Numbered from the stretch's first letter, positions 50,781-61,216 are shown. The stretch is 64,000 bases of DNA from Symbiodinium natans (GCA_905221605.1 CAJNDS010002068.1:1061484-1125483); one strand, 5' to 3'. The notes: generated from the letters alone by a model not told the origin. Program-made: numbers and translations.

Positions 50781-50983
50781 GCCTCCGGCCGGGGCCTTGC
50801 GAGCCGGTGTCGGGGTTGAGGGTTTAAGGTTTAGGGTTTAGGGTTTAGGGTTTAGGGTTTAGGGTTTAGGGTTAAGGGTTAGTTAAGGGTTTAGGCTTTA
50901 GGGTCTGAACACCCTACATCCGCAAATCATATTCCTTGTCTCCCAGGGCTTAGGGCAGTTCTGGGAACCTAAACTTTATTTAT

Positions 50984-51097
50984 TTGGTAGCCCAGGGGTA
51001 CCCTTTACCCTTTTTTGTGGGGTCATGGGTTCCCTTGTAAAGTAACCAACCCAAAAAAGGGTACCCTGATTATGGGATGCTTTACTGGGCTACCAAG
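50984..51097. mobile_element. Family A element, copy 11
   Basis: Ends ttggtagcccaggggtaccc and ctttactgggctaccaag, all internal boxes present. Confidence 0.85.
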
Positions 51098-51199
51098 ACT
51101 ATCCTAAGCCGCAAGCGACCGAGCTGCCGAGCTCCACCAACTCGAAGCAAGCCACGATGCTAGAGGATGGTTTCTGTGGTCGAAGCATGTGTGTACAAG

Positions 51200-51976
51200 T
51201 AAACCCTAACCCTAAACCCCAGCATTACACACAGCTTCCCCCCCCCTACACAACTTCATAACGGAATGCTAGGGGTGCGGTCCTGGACCCCTGATCAAGT
51301 TTGGGAAAAAATGTTTGGGGATGGGGACGTCTTTTCAGGGCATTCCTGGGCTTCTTCTGGGCAACAAGTAAAGTTTCAGAGCTTTGGGCTGCGGCCTTGA
51401 AGGTTTGCAAATGGTAGGTTGTGGTTAGGAACACTGGTAGCAACAGCAGCAGTAGGAGGAGGAGGAGCAGGAGCAGTAGCGGTAGCAGTAATTAGCATTA
51501 ACTTAGGTGTACTTAGAACAGCCGGTTCGGGCGCGCTCTAGTCGCGGGGGGTCAAACTATTCTAAGATGTTTGGAAATATGTTTGAATTAGTTTTTTTTT
51601 GAAATATTAGGCATGAACAGTAGCAGCAGCAGAAGCAGTCGCAGTCGCAGTCGCATTCGCACGATGACAACGTCCGTGTTACCAGAGCATCCATGTTTTG
51701 CGTGGTGATAACGTTCGTGTGCATGACCAGTGCGTGCGAGTGGCCAGAGCAGCACAGCATCCTCCTTGAACCCTCAACTTCAAGCCGTTACAGGCTCATG
51801 TTTGAGGACATCTAAGCAAAACGCATACTAAATCTTGCTTGCCTTTCCCCTTCCCAAAAGTAGTACGCCTAAAAATGCACTTCTCCGCTTTTGGACACGA
51901 AAGCGCAAATTCATGGAAAATACCCTGCAATTCGGGTGTTCACACCTGCGACCAGGAGCCTTGTGGCGGGCAAGCC

Positions 51977-52061
<85 letters not shown>

Positions 52062-52461
52062 CGTAGTGGTGGTGGTGGTGGTGGTGGTGGTGGTGGTGGT
52101 GGTGGTGGTGGTCGTTGTAGTGGTAGTAGTAGTGGTAGTAGCAGTGGTGGTAGTAGTGGGAACAACCACAATCGATCATCATTAATTCAACATTATGAAC
52201 TATCAGAACCACCATGGAAAATCATGATGTTACTATTCATGATGATTTCACCATGATTGTATCATTAGACAGTTAGACAGACTAACATTATGAACGTGTG
52301 TCATGGGAGAGCTCAAGCACCAAAACTGTGGTTTAGATTTTAGCTGTTGGTTTGTAGCTTCAAGGATTTTATGCAGGCTGTTGGGATCTGTGGTTGGCGG
52401 CTGAAAGAGCTTTGCGCGATGCTATTGAAAGGCTCGAGACACCTTGCTTTTTTTGTAGTTG
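51200..52461. other. Telomere-repeat-free island upstream of the RCC1 gene
   Basis: Unusual for this window: essentially no TTTAGGG. Contains a (TAG)n/(TGG)n tract (51977-52150), AGC-rich runs at 51430-51490 and 51615-51655, and moderate AT. No promoter motif can be named. Confidence 0.6.
51977..52150. repeat. TAG/TGG trinucleotide microsatellite
   Basis: (TAG)n, then (TGG)n, then mixed GTAGTG. Long open frames across it are artefacts. Confidence 0.95.
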
Positions 52462-54067
52462 ATGGAGTACAGCTTGATGCTTCAAGTCACAGTAGCTTTG
52501 CCGAGCGGCAAAAGGAAATGTCTTACGGTCCCGCAGTCCGCCACAGTGAGAGATCTGAAACTTCTCGCCCAAACCACTTTTTGTCGAGGAGTTTTGCGGC
52601 TTGTGTCAGCGGCAGGGCAAGTCCTGCGCAACCTTGAGGAACCTCTGCAAACTGCGGGGGTGCAAGAAGGGGACTGCCTTACTGCCGTTGCACCTCCAGC
52701 AAACATAGCCGCAACTCGAAAAGTATCCATGTATACAAACGAGGGAGGATTTGCTTTGTGGTGCTGCGGAGGCGACCATTTGATCTCATGGGGATCTGCA
52801 GATGTTCAGGTTGAGGACGTCTTTGAGGATGTGCAAAAGACTCAGGCGACATGTGTTTCCTTTGCTGCCTTGCTGTCGGACAAATCGGTGGTCGCGTGGG
52901 GTTGCATACGTGATGGTGGTGACAGCTCTGAAGTAGAAGATGAGTTGACAGATGTACAGCATATTCAGGCAACTATCAGTGCTTTTGCTGCCATACGGTC
53001 AGACGGATCGGTTATCACTTGGGGCAGCCCATTTGAGGGTGGTGACAGCTCCCAAGTGCAAAGTCAGCTGAAGAATGTGCAGCATATTCAGGCAACTCAA
53101 ACAGATTTTGCTGCCATACTGTCGGATGGATCAGTGGTTACTTGGGGCAACCCATATCATGGTGGTGACAGCTCTGAAGTGCAAAGTCGGCTCCGGAATG
53201 TACAGCATACTCAGGCAACATCCGGTGCTTTTGCTGCCATACTGTCAGAGGGATTAGTGGTTACTTGGGGGGATTCTGATTGTGGTGGCGACAGCTCTGA
53301 AGTGCAAAGTCGGCTGAAGAATGTACAGCATATTCAGGCAACTGAGCATGCTTTGGCTGCCATACTGTCGGATGGATCAGTGGTTACTTGGGGCAACCCA
53401 TATCATGGTGGTGACAGCTCTGAAGTGCAAAGTCGGCTCCGGAATGTACAGCATATTCAGGCAACATTCGGTGCTTTTGCTGCCATACTGTCGGATGGAT
53501 CAGTGGTTACTTGGGGCAACCCATATCATGGTGGTGACAGCTCTGAAGTGCAAAGTCGGCTCCGGAATGTACAGCATATTCAGGCAACATTCAGTGCTTT
53601 TGCTGCCATACTGTCGGATGGATCAGTGGTTACTTGGGGCAACCCATATCGTGGTGGTGACAGCTCTGACGTGCAAAATCGGCTCCGGAATGTACAGCAT
53701 ATTCAGGCAACATTCAGTGCTTTTGCTGCCATACTGTCGGATGGATCAGTGGTTACTTGGGGGGGATTCTGATGGTGGTGGTGACAGCTCTGAAGTGCAA
53801 AGTCGGCTGAAAAGAGTACAGCATATTCAGGCAACTGAGCATGCTTTTGCTGCCATACTGTCAGATGAATCAGTGGTTACGTGGGGCCATCCAGATGGTG
53901 GTGGTGACAGCTCTGAAGTGCAAAGTCAGCTTCGGAATGTGTGTCAGATTCAGGCATCCAACCATGCTTTTGCTGCCATTCGGTCAGATGGATTTGTTGT
54001 CACTTGGGGCCACCCAGCTAGTGGTGGTGACAGCTCTGAAGTGCAAGATGAGATCGGAGATTTGTAG
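52462..54067 (+). pseudogene. Ubiquitin-like plus RCC1-repeat protein, single exon, one frameshift
   Basis: ATG 52462. Residues about 1-75 form a ubiquitin-like domain (LQVTVALPSGKRK, SATVRDLKLLAQTTF, QVLRNLEEPLQTAGVQEGD). Ten RCC1-type units of 41 residues follow (GGDSSEVQSRL-NVQHIQAT-AFAAILSDGSVVTWG), as in HERC-like proteins; a beta-propeller is expected. The first frame stops at 53772 because a G run at about 53758-53764 has seven G; the equivalent run at 53268-53273 has six. After it the repeats continue in the next frame for two more units to TAG at 54065-54067. The repeat DNA is highly uniform (123-bp period), suggesting recent expansion. No introns; possible retrogene. Either a sequencing slip or a recent inactivation. 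Confidence 0.85.
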
Positions 54068-54520
54068 CGTTGCAGCAGGATTTTTGAGCAATTTGGCGCA
54101 GCAAAATGCAGCAGCAAGAGGGGGTACTTGCAGGCCAACTGCGGTGGAGGGACCAACAAGTAGCATTTTCTTACATCAAGAGAGTTCTTCCAGTAAGAGA
54201 TTCGCAACTTTGCAGGTAGTTGCTACGTGCATGTGTTCGATGAGCCGGGTTTTCGGATGTGAGATGACAAGTTGCGGTCTGCTTCCGGGGGGTTAAGCTG
54301 AAATGAACAGGGCCACCGCTCTGTTGCTACTTTCCTCGCTGAAATGCTTGCGGTCCATCATCGCAAGTGCCGATCTCTCACCATGTGCGCTGTGTGTTAC
54401 TAGAGTCACTGTGGGTCAAGGGCCACCCCTGGCTGTTCACATGCCAAAGAGTGGATCAAGCTGGTCCGTGTTGAAGTGTTCATCCATATTACTGCAGCAG
54501 TTTTGTGGTTCAGGGTTTAA
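54068..54520. other. 3' flank of the RCC1 gene
   Basis: Unique sequence without telomere repeats until 54515. Short overlapping open frames have no motif; probably the 3' untranslated region and flank. Confidence 0.4.
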
Positions 54521-54639
54521 GTTTAGGGTTTAGGGACTATTAGTTAATGACCCATTTTATCCAATAGCCTCATATGAGCTTAACCAACCAACATTGGACC
54601 CGAAACCCTAAACCTTATTACAATACCGCTGTCCCCTTA

Positions 54640-54832
54640 GGCAACCCTAAACCCTAAACCCTAAACCCTAAACCCTAAACCCTAAACCCTAAAACCTAAA
54701 CCCGAAACCCGAAACCCTAAAACCTAAACCCTAAACCCTAAACCCTAAACCCTAAACCCTAAACCCTAAACCCTAAACCCTAAACCCTAAACCCTAAACC
54801 CTAAACCCTAAACCCTAAACCCTAAACCCTGA
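54640..54832. repeat. CCCTAAA array
   Basis: About 27 units with a small CCCGAAA block. Confidence 0.95.
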
Positions 54833-55617
54833 ACGCAACCATTCCCGATCTCCCTGAGTCGCCTGAAACCCTTTGAAGCCCGAAGACACAATGCAGCCCT
54901 AATGCGGAAGCCCAGGACCCTCAATCCTAAACCCCTGAACCCCCGACCAAGTCCGATAACCCTAAACCGTAACTCTAAACCCTGAATCTGAAGCCCCTCA
55001 ACCCCTAAATCCCTGGGATTAAAATTTGGGGACGCCCCAAAGCCCCCCAAACCTCGGGGCGAAGACGCCCTGACCTCCAAGCCCTTCAACTTTAGGGTTT
55101 AAGGTTTCGGGTTCAGGCTTTAGGGTTTAGGGTTTAGGGTTTAGGGTGTAGGGATAGTTGCAAACCCTGCGAGCCCTGTAAGACAGACCTTTTAAACTCA
55201 AGGCCTAAAGCCCTAGAAGCCCTACGTACCCCAGCACTGAACCCCTAGCCCTTCCTTACCCCGAAGCCCTCCTTGATCAATTCTCAAAACTATGGTCCCT
55301 TTTTGGGTACCCTAAATAGCAGGGGCCGCCTTATGATAAGGACCCGTAATTTAGCGAAGCGACCATGTACTCTAAACAGAAGCCCTTAACCCTAAGAGCC
55401 ATCGAGAAGGTAACCTAATAAACCCTAAACCCCAACGCCAAAACCCCTCGCCCTTAACCCTTAACCCGAAACCCTAAACCCTTAACCCCACACCCTAACC
55501 CCAAACCCTAAACCCTGAACCCCAAAACCCTAAGCCCTTAACCCCCAAACCCTTAACCCTCAACCCCAAACCCTAAACCCCCAAACCCTAAAACCCTTGA
55601 ATCCCTAAACAGCGAAG

Positions 55618-55683
55618 GTGAAGAGCCGCCGGTCGATGTTGAAGCACGACACGCTGAAGCTCCTGCTGCCAGACGAAAGCGAA
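55618..55683 (+). CDS. Candidate downstream exon (kinesin tail or next gene)
   Basis: gaAG|GTG...GAA|GC gives VKSRRSMLKHDTLKLLLPDE plus SE, phase 0 at both ends and GC-rich like the kinesin exons. It could be the kinesin stalk; no motif proves it. Confidence 0.5.
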
Positions 55684-55711
55684 GCATGGAGCTGGGGGGG
55701 GGGGGGAGGCT

Positions 55712-56085
55712 GGGTTTAGGGTTTAGGGTTTAGGGTTTAGGGTTTAGGGTTTAGGGTTTAGGGTTTAGGAATTAGGGTTTAGGGTTTAGGGTTTAGGGTT
55801 TAGGGTTTAGGGAATAAGGTTTAGGGTTCAGGGTTGCAGCCGAGAAGCGCATTAAAACCCCAAAACCCCAAAACCCCAAAACCCCAAAACCCCAAAACCC
55901 CAAAACCCCAAAACCCCAAAACCCCAAAACCCCAAAACCCCAAAACCCCAAACCCTAAACCCTAAACCCTAAGCCCTAAGCCCTAAGCCCTAAACCCTAA
56001 GCCCTTAGCCCGAAACCCTAAACCCCAAACCCCAAACCCTAAACCCTAAACCCCAAACCCTAAGCCCTGAGCCCTAAGCCCTGGG
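55712..56085. repeat. TTTAGGG array, CCCCAAAA octamers, CCCTAAG units
   Basis: TTTAGGG (55712-55830), then about 11 ccccaaaa octamers (55858-55948), then mixed units. CCCCAAAA equals the hypotrich ciliate telomere unit, but here it is one homogenised variant among many. Confidence 0.92.
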
Positions 56086-56093
56086 TGGCGAAG

Positions 56094-56178
56094 GAGCGAG
56101 CTGCGGCTGTACTTTGGCGACCTTCAGGCTCGCCTGGGCCAGCAGCGAGCGAATGAGTTCTTCTACCACCTGAGCAAG
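56094..56178 (+). CDS. Candidate downstream exon (kinesin tail or next gene)
   Basis: AG|G acceptor, then ELRLYFGDLQARLGQQRANE and FFYHLSK, with a GC donor at 56179. The pattern LxxxFGxxxAxxF is reminiscent of a helical region after the FHA in protist kinesin-3-like proteins, but that is a weak resemblance. Confidence 0.5.
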
Positions 56179-56687
56179 GCTGGATACTGGGTTTAGGGTT
56201 TAGGGATCAGGGTTTAGGGTTTCGGGTTTAGGGCTTAGGGCTTTAGGGCTTTAAGGTGTTCAGGGGCTTTAGATGTTTAGGGGTTTAAGGGTTTACGGGT
56301 CTAGGGCTTCGAAGTTCTTGGCTGACGATTTCCCTCAACTTCCTTGTCAGATTAAGAACAACTCGGTCTAGGGCGTTGAGGGCATATTTGTTTGTGGTTC
56401 GGGCCTTGGCTTCCCAGAGAGCCCCAAAGCCCTCAATTAAGGACCACGCCTTAACACGATATAGGGATCCTCAGTATGAGTAAGGTCTTTTCCTTAGTTG
56501 AAGAACACGATTAAAGTAGTTAGGGATCCGTAGTAAGAGGCGTATTCCTGAATTATGGGGACTCTTTGCGTTTGAGGTGCAGGATACTTTCTTTTAATAC
56601 GCGAGAGCTAAGGGGGAGTCGAGATGGTCTGGTTTAAGGTTTACGATGTTGGGTTTAGGGTTTGATATTCACTAGCCGTCTCGTGTT

Positions 56688-57080
<393 letters not shown>

Positions 57081-57143
57081 ATCATCAATGCTACACACAC
57101 ACACACACACACCTGGTTCTTTACCTCTCTCTCTGTACTATTT

Positions 57144-57230
57144 GCTTAAGAACCCCCCTAAATGAAAGATATTCCTCCCTTTCTTGCCCTTGAGAGGAAG
57201 AACATCTAATTTTTTCAGGGGTTCTTAAGC
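57144..57230. mobile_element. Hairpin element (GCTTAAGAACCCC)
   Basis: gcttaagaaccccc at the left and ggggttcttaagc at the right. A relative with gtttaagaacccccccc lies at 47292-47386. Confidence 0.7.
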
Positions 57231-57552
57231 AATCAGTGGCTCTGTTGTGGTGGGCTTTGGGCTTTGCATCGCTTACAGGGTTATTCATGCGAGTCATACT
57301 CGGACCCCTAAAAATGTACACCTAAGAGACTCCCTTCACATACCCCCAATATGGCAGTTATATTCCCTTGGAGGATCTCTCAAAAGGGTAAAACTCCAAA
57401 AGCCCTGAATCCCCTAAAGCTCCCTAACACCTGAAACCCCGAACTCGAAACCGCTAGACACCCCAAACACACTAAATAGACCCTAACCCTAAATCCTCAC
57501 AGCCTAAACCCTAAATGCCAAACCCCCCTAAACCTTAAACCCTAGAACGCAA

Positions 57553-57667
57553 ATCCTAAACCCCTAAACCCCTAAACCCCTAAACCCCTAAACCCCTAAA
57601 CCCCTAAACCCCTAAACCAGTAAACCCCTAAACCCCTAAACCCCTAAACCCCTAAACCCCTAAACCC
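57553..57667. repeat. CCCCTAAA octamer array entering the gap
   Basis: Uniform cccctaaa octamers run into the N block, so the array is probably longer than shown. Confidence 0.93.
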
Positions 57668-57767
57668 NNNNNNNNNNNNNNNNNNNNNNNNNNNNNNNNN
57701 NNNNNNNNNNNNNNNNNNNNNNNNNNNNNNNNNNNNNNNNNNNNNNNNNNNNNNNNNNNNNNNNNNN
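57668..57767. other. Assembly gap, 100 N
   Basis: A run of exactly 100 N suggests a scaffold gap of unknown size between an octamer array and the middle of a family A element. Confidence 0.98.
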
Positions 57768-57919
57768 CCTTTTTTTGGTTCTGGGTTCCCTTATAAAGTA
57801 GCCAACCCACAAAAGGGCGCCCTTATTACAATATCGGGCTACTGGGCTACCCTAAACCCTAAACCCTAAACCCTAAACCCTAAACCCTAAAACCTAAACA
57901 TGGTTAGTGGGCCACCAAG
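57768..57919. mobile_element. Family A element broken by the assembly gap, with CCCTAAA insertion
   Basis: The left end is hidden in the N run. The right arm appears twice: gggctactgggctacc, then a CCCTAAA array (57850-57890), then ggttagtgggccaccaag. The array sits inside the right arm with part of the arm repeated on both sides. Confidence 0.7.
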
Positions 57920-58272
57920 GAGCGCCACGCACCAAACCTTGATGTGGGCGACAGGGAGCTGCCTGCTGGATGCTCCTGGCGAAGGCTCCTGAGGGTGGTT
58001 TCCTGGGTCCCTGAATAGGGTCCCTTGAACCTCCTTTAAGGGGTTCTGATGTAAGGGCCCTTAATGTGTAAAGGGTACCCTTTTAAGGGCCCATACTAAG
58101 GAACCATGTAACTAACTACCCTAAACCCTAAGCCCTAAACCCTAAACCCTAAACCCTTGGCTAGACGGGTGGCAAAGAAAAAGCCTGTAAAACCCTAAGA
58201 AAGGCGAGTTTACTTTGGATGCTGAGCCCTAAGCCCTAAACCCTAAACCCTAAACCCGAAACCCTCAGAAAG

Positions 58273-58376
58273 GCGAGTTTACTTTGGATGCTGACAGAAG
58301 CACCATTGGCCCAATGGTTCGGCAGATGGTCTTGTCTAAGCTGCTCCACTACCTCGAGCGTCTCGGACGCCTGGAA
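58273..58376 (+). CDS. Candidate exon (TLDADRSTIGPMVRQ...LHYLERLG)
   Basis: aAG|GC acceptor, an open frame of 34 codons and a GT donor at 58377 followed by a TTTAGGG array. The first 22 bases of the exon also occur once more at 58203-58224, separated by a short CCCTAAA array. Function not recognised. Confidence 0.5.
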
Positions 58377-58379
58377 GTA

Positions 58380-58476
58380 GCCGGGTTTAGGGTTTAGGGT
58401 TTAGGGTTTAGGGTTTAGGGTTTAGGGTTTAGGGTTTAGGGTTTAGGGTTTAGGGTTTAGGGTTTAGGGTTTAGGG
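58380..58476. repeat. TTTAGGG array
   Basis: About 13 units directly after the candidate exon ending 58376. Confidence 0.94.
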
Positions 58477-58539
58477 CTTTGCTTTCTCTTTGTGTTGCGT
58501 GGCGTTAAAAGAATCGGGACCCGGAACCCGTGTTTTTTT

Positions 58540-59130
58540 TTTGTTGTGGGTGCTTTTTTGCTGTGGGTGCTTTTTTCGGGTGCCGCCCCGGTGAGTGAGT
58601 GACCTGGTGCGTGTCGCTCCCGCACCCGCAGCAAAAAAAAAAACGCGCCCCCGCACCCGCAGCAAAAAAAAAAGCGCGCCCCGCACCCAGCCAAAAAAAA
58701 ACGGCCCCCCACCCCCCCCTTCCCCTTCACCCCCCCAACTTCCTCAACCCCGCCGGTGAGTGAGTGACCTGGCGCGTGTCGCCCCGCACCAGCAGCAAAA
58801 AAAAAAAAAAGCGCACCCGCACCAGCAGAAAAAAAAAAAAAACGAAACCCCCCCCCCCCCTCCCCCCCCCCCTTCCTCACACCCCCCAGGTGATCGTGAG
58901 TGACCTGGCGCGTGTTCCCCCGCCCCCGCACCCGCGCAAAAACAAAAGATAACGCGCGTCCCCCCGCCCCCGCAGCAAAAAAGAAATCCGCCAACCCCGC
59001 CGCAGGCAAAAAAAAAAATAACAAAAAAAACCCGGCCCCCCCCCCCCCCACCCCCCCCCTTTCCTCCCCACCCCCCAGGTCATTTGTTTTGCAATTTCCT
59101 CCCCAACCCCGTCCCCAACGCCCCCCCTCC
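58540..59130. repeat. CGCACCCGCAGC-poly(A) repeats with poly-C tracts
   Basis: Units of cgcacccgcagc plus 8-14 A, and recurring gtgagtgacctggcgcgtgt blocks (58590, 58757, 58890) followed by poly-C. About 150-bp higher-order units. Confidence 0.85.
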
Positions 59131-59680
59131 TTTAAACTGTGCAAGCGTTTTTTTCAAAGCACTGAATCCTTCCCAAGGCCATCATGTGAGCATTGTGTTT
59201 GCAAACGGTGGAAGGAGGGCTGCACCCCGCCCGACCCCCCCCCTCTTTATAACCGTGCCAGGTCGCTTCTCAGCATATGAATCCTGTCCAAGCCTATCAT
59301 GCAAGCATTGGGTTTGCAAATGGGGGGGGGCTGCGCCCCCCCCAAACCCCCCCCGCTTCTTAAAGCCATGCCGCTTGCTTCAAAGCAAATGACTCCTTTC
59401 CGAACCCATCATGAGAGCATTCCCCCCCGCTTGAAAGCTTGAAAGGGGGGGGGTGGGGCTGCGCTTTTTAGCCGGGCAAACTTGCTTCAATCACACGAAT
59501 CCCTTCCAAACCCATGATGATGCGAGCATTGTGTTTGCAAATGGGGGGCTGCGCCCCCCCCAACCCCCCCGCTTTTTTTAGCCGGCAAGCCTGCTTCAAA
59601 GCTTACGAATCCCTTCCAAACCCATAATGCGGGCATTGTGTTTTCAAATGCGGCGGTCTGCGCAGCCCCCAACCCCCTGA
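59130..59680. repeat. Tandem repeat, about five units of 106-114 bp
   Basis: Each unit has gcattgtgtttgcaaatg or a close relative, ggggctgcgccccccc, and cgaatcccttccaaaccca. Unit positions about 59188, 59302, 59414, 59524 and 59630. Confidence 0.85.
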
Positions 59681-59744
59681 AGAAAGAGGGAATATATGCT
59701 TGCTTTCCTACGAAAACTCAGACCTTATGGTGGAAGTTGAATTT

Positions 59745-60545
59745 TCCGTGTAAAAATAGAGATATAAACGTCTTCTTAGTAAAGAATCGAGAAAATAGAG
59801 CTTGTGTTATGAGACATGAACAAAAACACTTGTTGTCTACGAGTCACAAATAGAGATAATGCATGAATTAGCTTTTCATGTATTCCTCTCTCATGTCTTC
59901 CTCGTGAAATAAAGAGAAGAAGTCTGAAAATACTGACAAAATAAGAAACTATAGAACAATAGAGGTTTTCGCTATACAATATAGAGAAATTAGAAGCTTC
60001 CTATGACAACATAGAGGAAAATAGAGGCTTTCATACGAAAATATAGCGAAAATACAAAGTGTTTTCATATTAAAATGTAGAGGTCTTGATATTCAAATAT
60101 AGAGAATAGAGGTTTTCATGTTCAAATGTTAAGACAATGGAGGTTTGCCTATTCAGAGACAGAGAAAATAATGGGCTTCCTATTAAAATTAGGACAAGAG
60201 GAACAAAAACACTTTTAATTGCAAGTCACATATTGAGATAACACAGAGAATAAGTCTCTCATGTCTTCCTCATTAAATATAGAGGAAAACTATGACGATA
60301 TAGACAAAAATAGAGAGAAATAGAGGTTTTAGTTATAAAATAGAGAGAAATAGAGGTTTTCGAATTGAAGTATAGAGAAATTAGAAGAACTAGAGGTTTT
60401 CATGCTAAATGTAGAGAAAATAGAGGTTTTCATATTCAAATATAGAGAAGAAAGAGGTTTTCCTATTCAAATATAGAGGAGAAAGAGGTTTTCCTATTGA
60501 AAATTAGAGAAAATAAAGGTTTTCATAGTAAAATATAGAGAAAAC
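59745..60545. repeat. AT-rich repeats (ATAGAGAAAATAGAGGTTTTC)
   Basis: Irregular 35-45 bp units of atagagaaa...tagaggttttcatattcaaat. Strongly AT-rich, unlike the rest of the window; no gene seen. Confidence 0.85.
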
Positions 60546-60730
60546 AGCAAAAACGCTCCGCACCTGCAGCAAAAAAAAAGGCGCCCCCACGGCACCCGCA
60601 ACAGAAAAAAAAACGCGCCCCCGCACCCGCAGCAAAAAAAAAACGCGCCCCCCGCACCCGCAGCAAAAAAAAAACGCGCCCCCGCACCCACAGCAAAAAA
60701 GCACCCGCAACAAAAAAAAAAGCACTCTTA
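60545..60730. repeat. CGCACCCGCAGC-poly(A) repeats, second block
   Basis: Same unit as 58540-59130, on the far side of the AT-rich block, in the same orientation. Confidence 0.88.
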
Positions 60731-60750
60731 CCCTCGTTCAATTATCCTGG

Positions 60751-61071
60751 GTGTCACAAAAGCCTACCCCGACCCCAGCCCCAGCTCCATCAGCTCCAGG
60801 CTTGGGGGGCCGCCCAAAACGCCAGCCTCAGCCCCAGCCCCAGCCCCAGCCCCAGCCCGCCCAACAGCCCCGCCCGAGCCCCAGCCCCAGCCCCAGCACC
60901 TGCAGAAAGGGCTTTACAGGACCTCATCCCAGCCAGCAAAAATCAGCAGCCGCACCCGTCCAAGCCCGCCCAAAAGCTGTCGGTCATAGCCTCACCCAAA
61001 GCAGAAAAGCCTCACCCAAAGCAAAAAAAGAAACTTTCGGTCAAAACTTTCGGTCAAAACTCCGGACCTGA
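60751..61071 (+). CDS. Proline/glutamine-rich low-complexity ORF
   Basis: Open for 106 codons with APAPSAPGLGG, (PQ)n and PSPSPS runs and a basic C-terminus (KASPKAKKETFGQNFRSKLR). Repeats of CCAGCC explain the composition, so the frame could be open by chance; no domain seen. Confidence 0.3.
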   Translation: MSQKPTPTPAPAPSAPGLGGRPKRQPQPQPQPQPQPAQQPRPSPSPSPSTCRKGFTGPHPSQQKSAAAPVQARPKAVGHSLTQSRKASPKAKKETFGQNFRSKLRT

Positions 61072-61134
61072 ACCCTATACAATTTCTATAAACCCTAAAC
61101 CCTAAACCCTATAAGCCCTAAACCTCGCAAAAAG

Positions 61135-61213
61135 GAGCTCCAGCGCCAGCATGGACCTCTCCGAGACCTCCTGGGCGGCGCGCGGAGCCTCAGCCAGTGC
61201 ATCACCCTGGCCG
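61135..61213 (+). CDS. Candidate exon (ELQRQHGPLRDLLGGARS)
   Basis: aAG|G acceptor; reads ELQRQHGPLRDLLGGARSLS then QCITLAAM before a TTTGGGG array. Unique, GC-rich and helical. Not recognised. Confidence 0.35.
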
Positions 61214-61216
61214 CCA

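Noticed and set aside
51828-52256. Poly-Ser, poly-Val and poly-Thr frames up to 121 codons
   Set aside because: Created by the (TAG)n/(TGG)n microsatellite, with no conserved flanking domain.
55858-55948. Ciliate origin because of CCCCAAAA repeats
   Set aside because: One homogenised variant among many; splice sites and other arrays point to a dinoflagellate.
58464-59144. 226-codon minus-strand frame rich in Phe, Gly and Arg
   Set aside because: Follows the poly-A/poly-C repeat units; composition is dictated by the repeats and no domain is visible.
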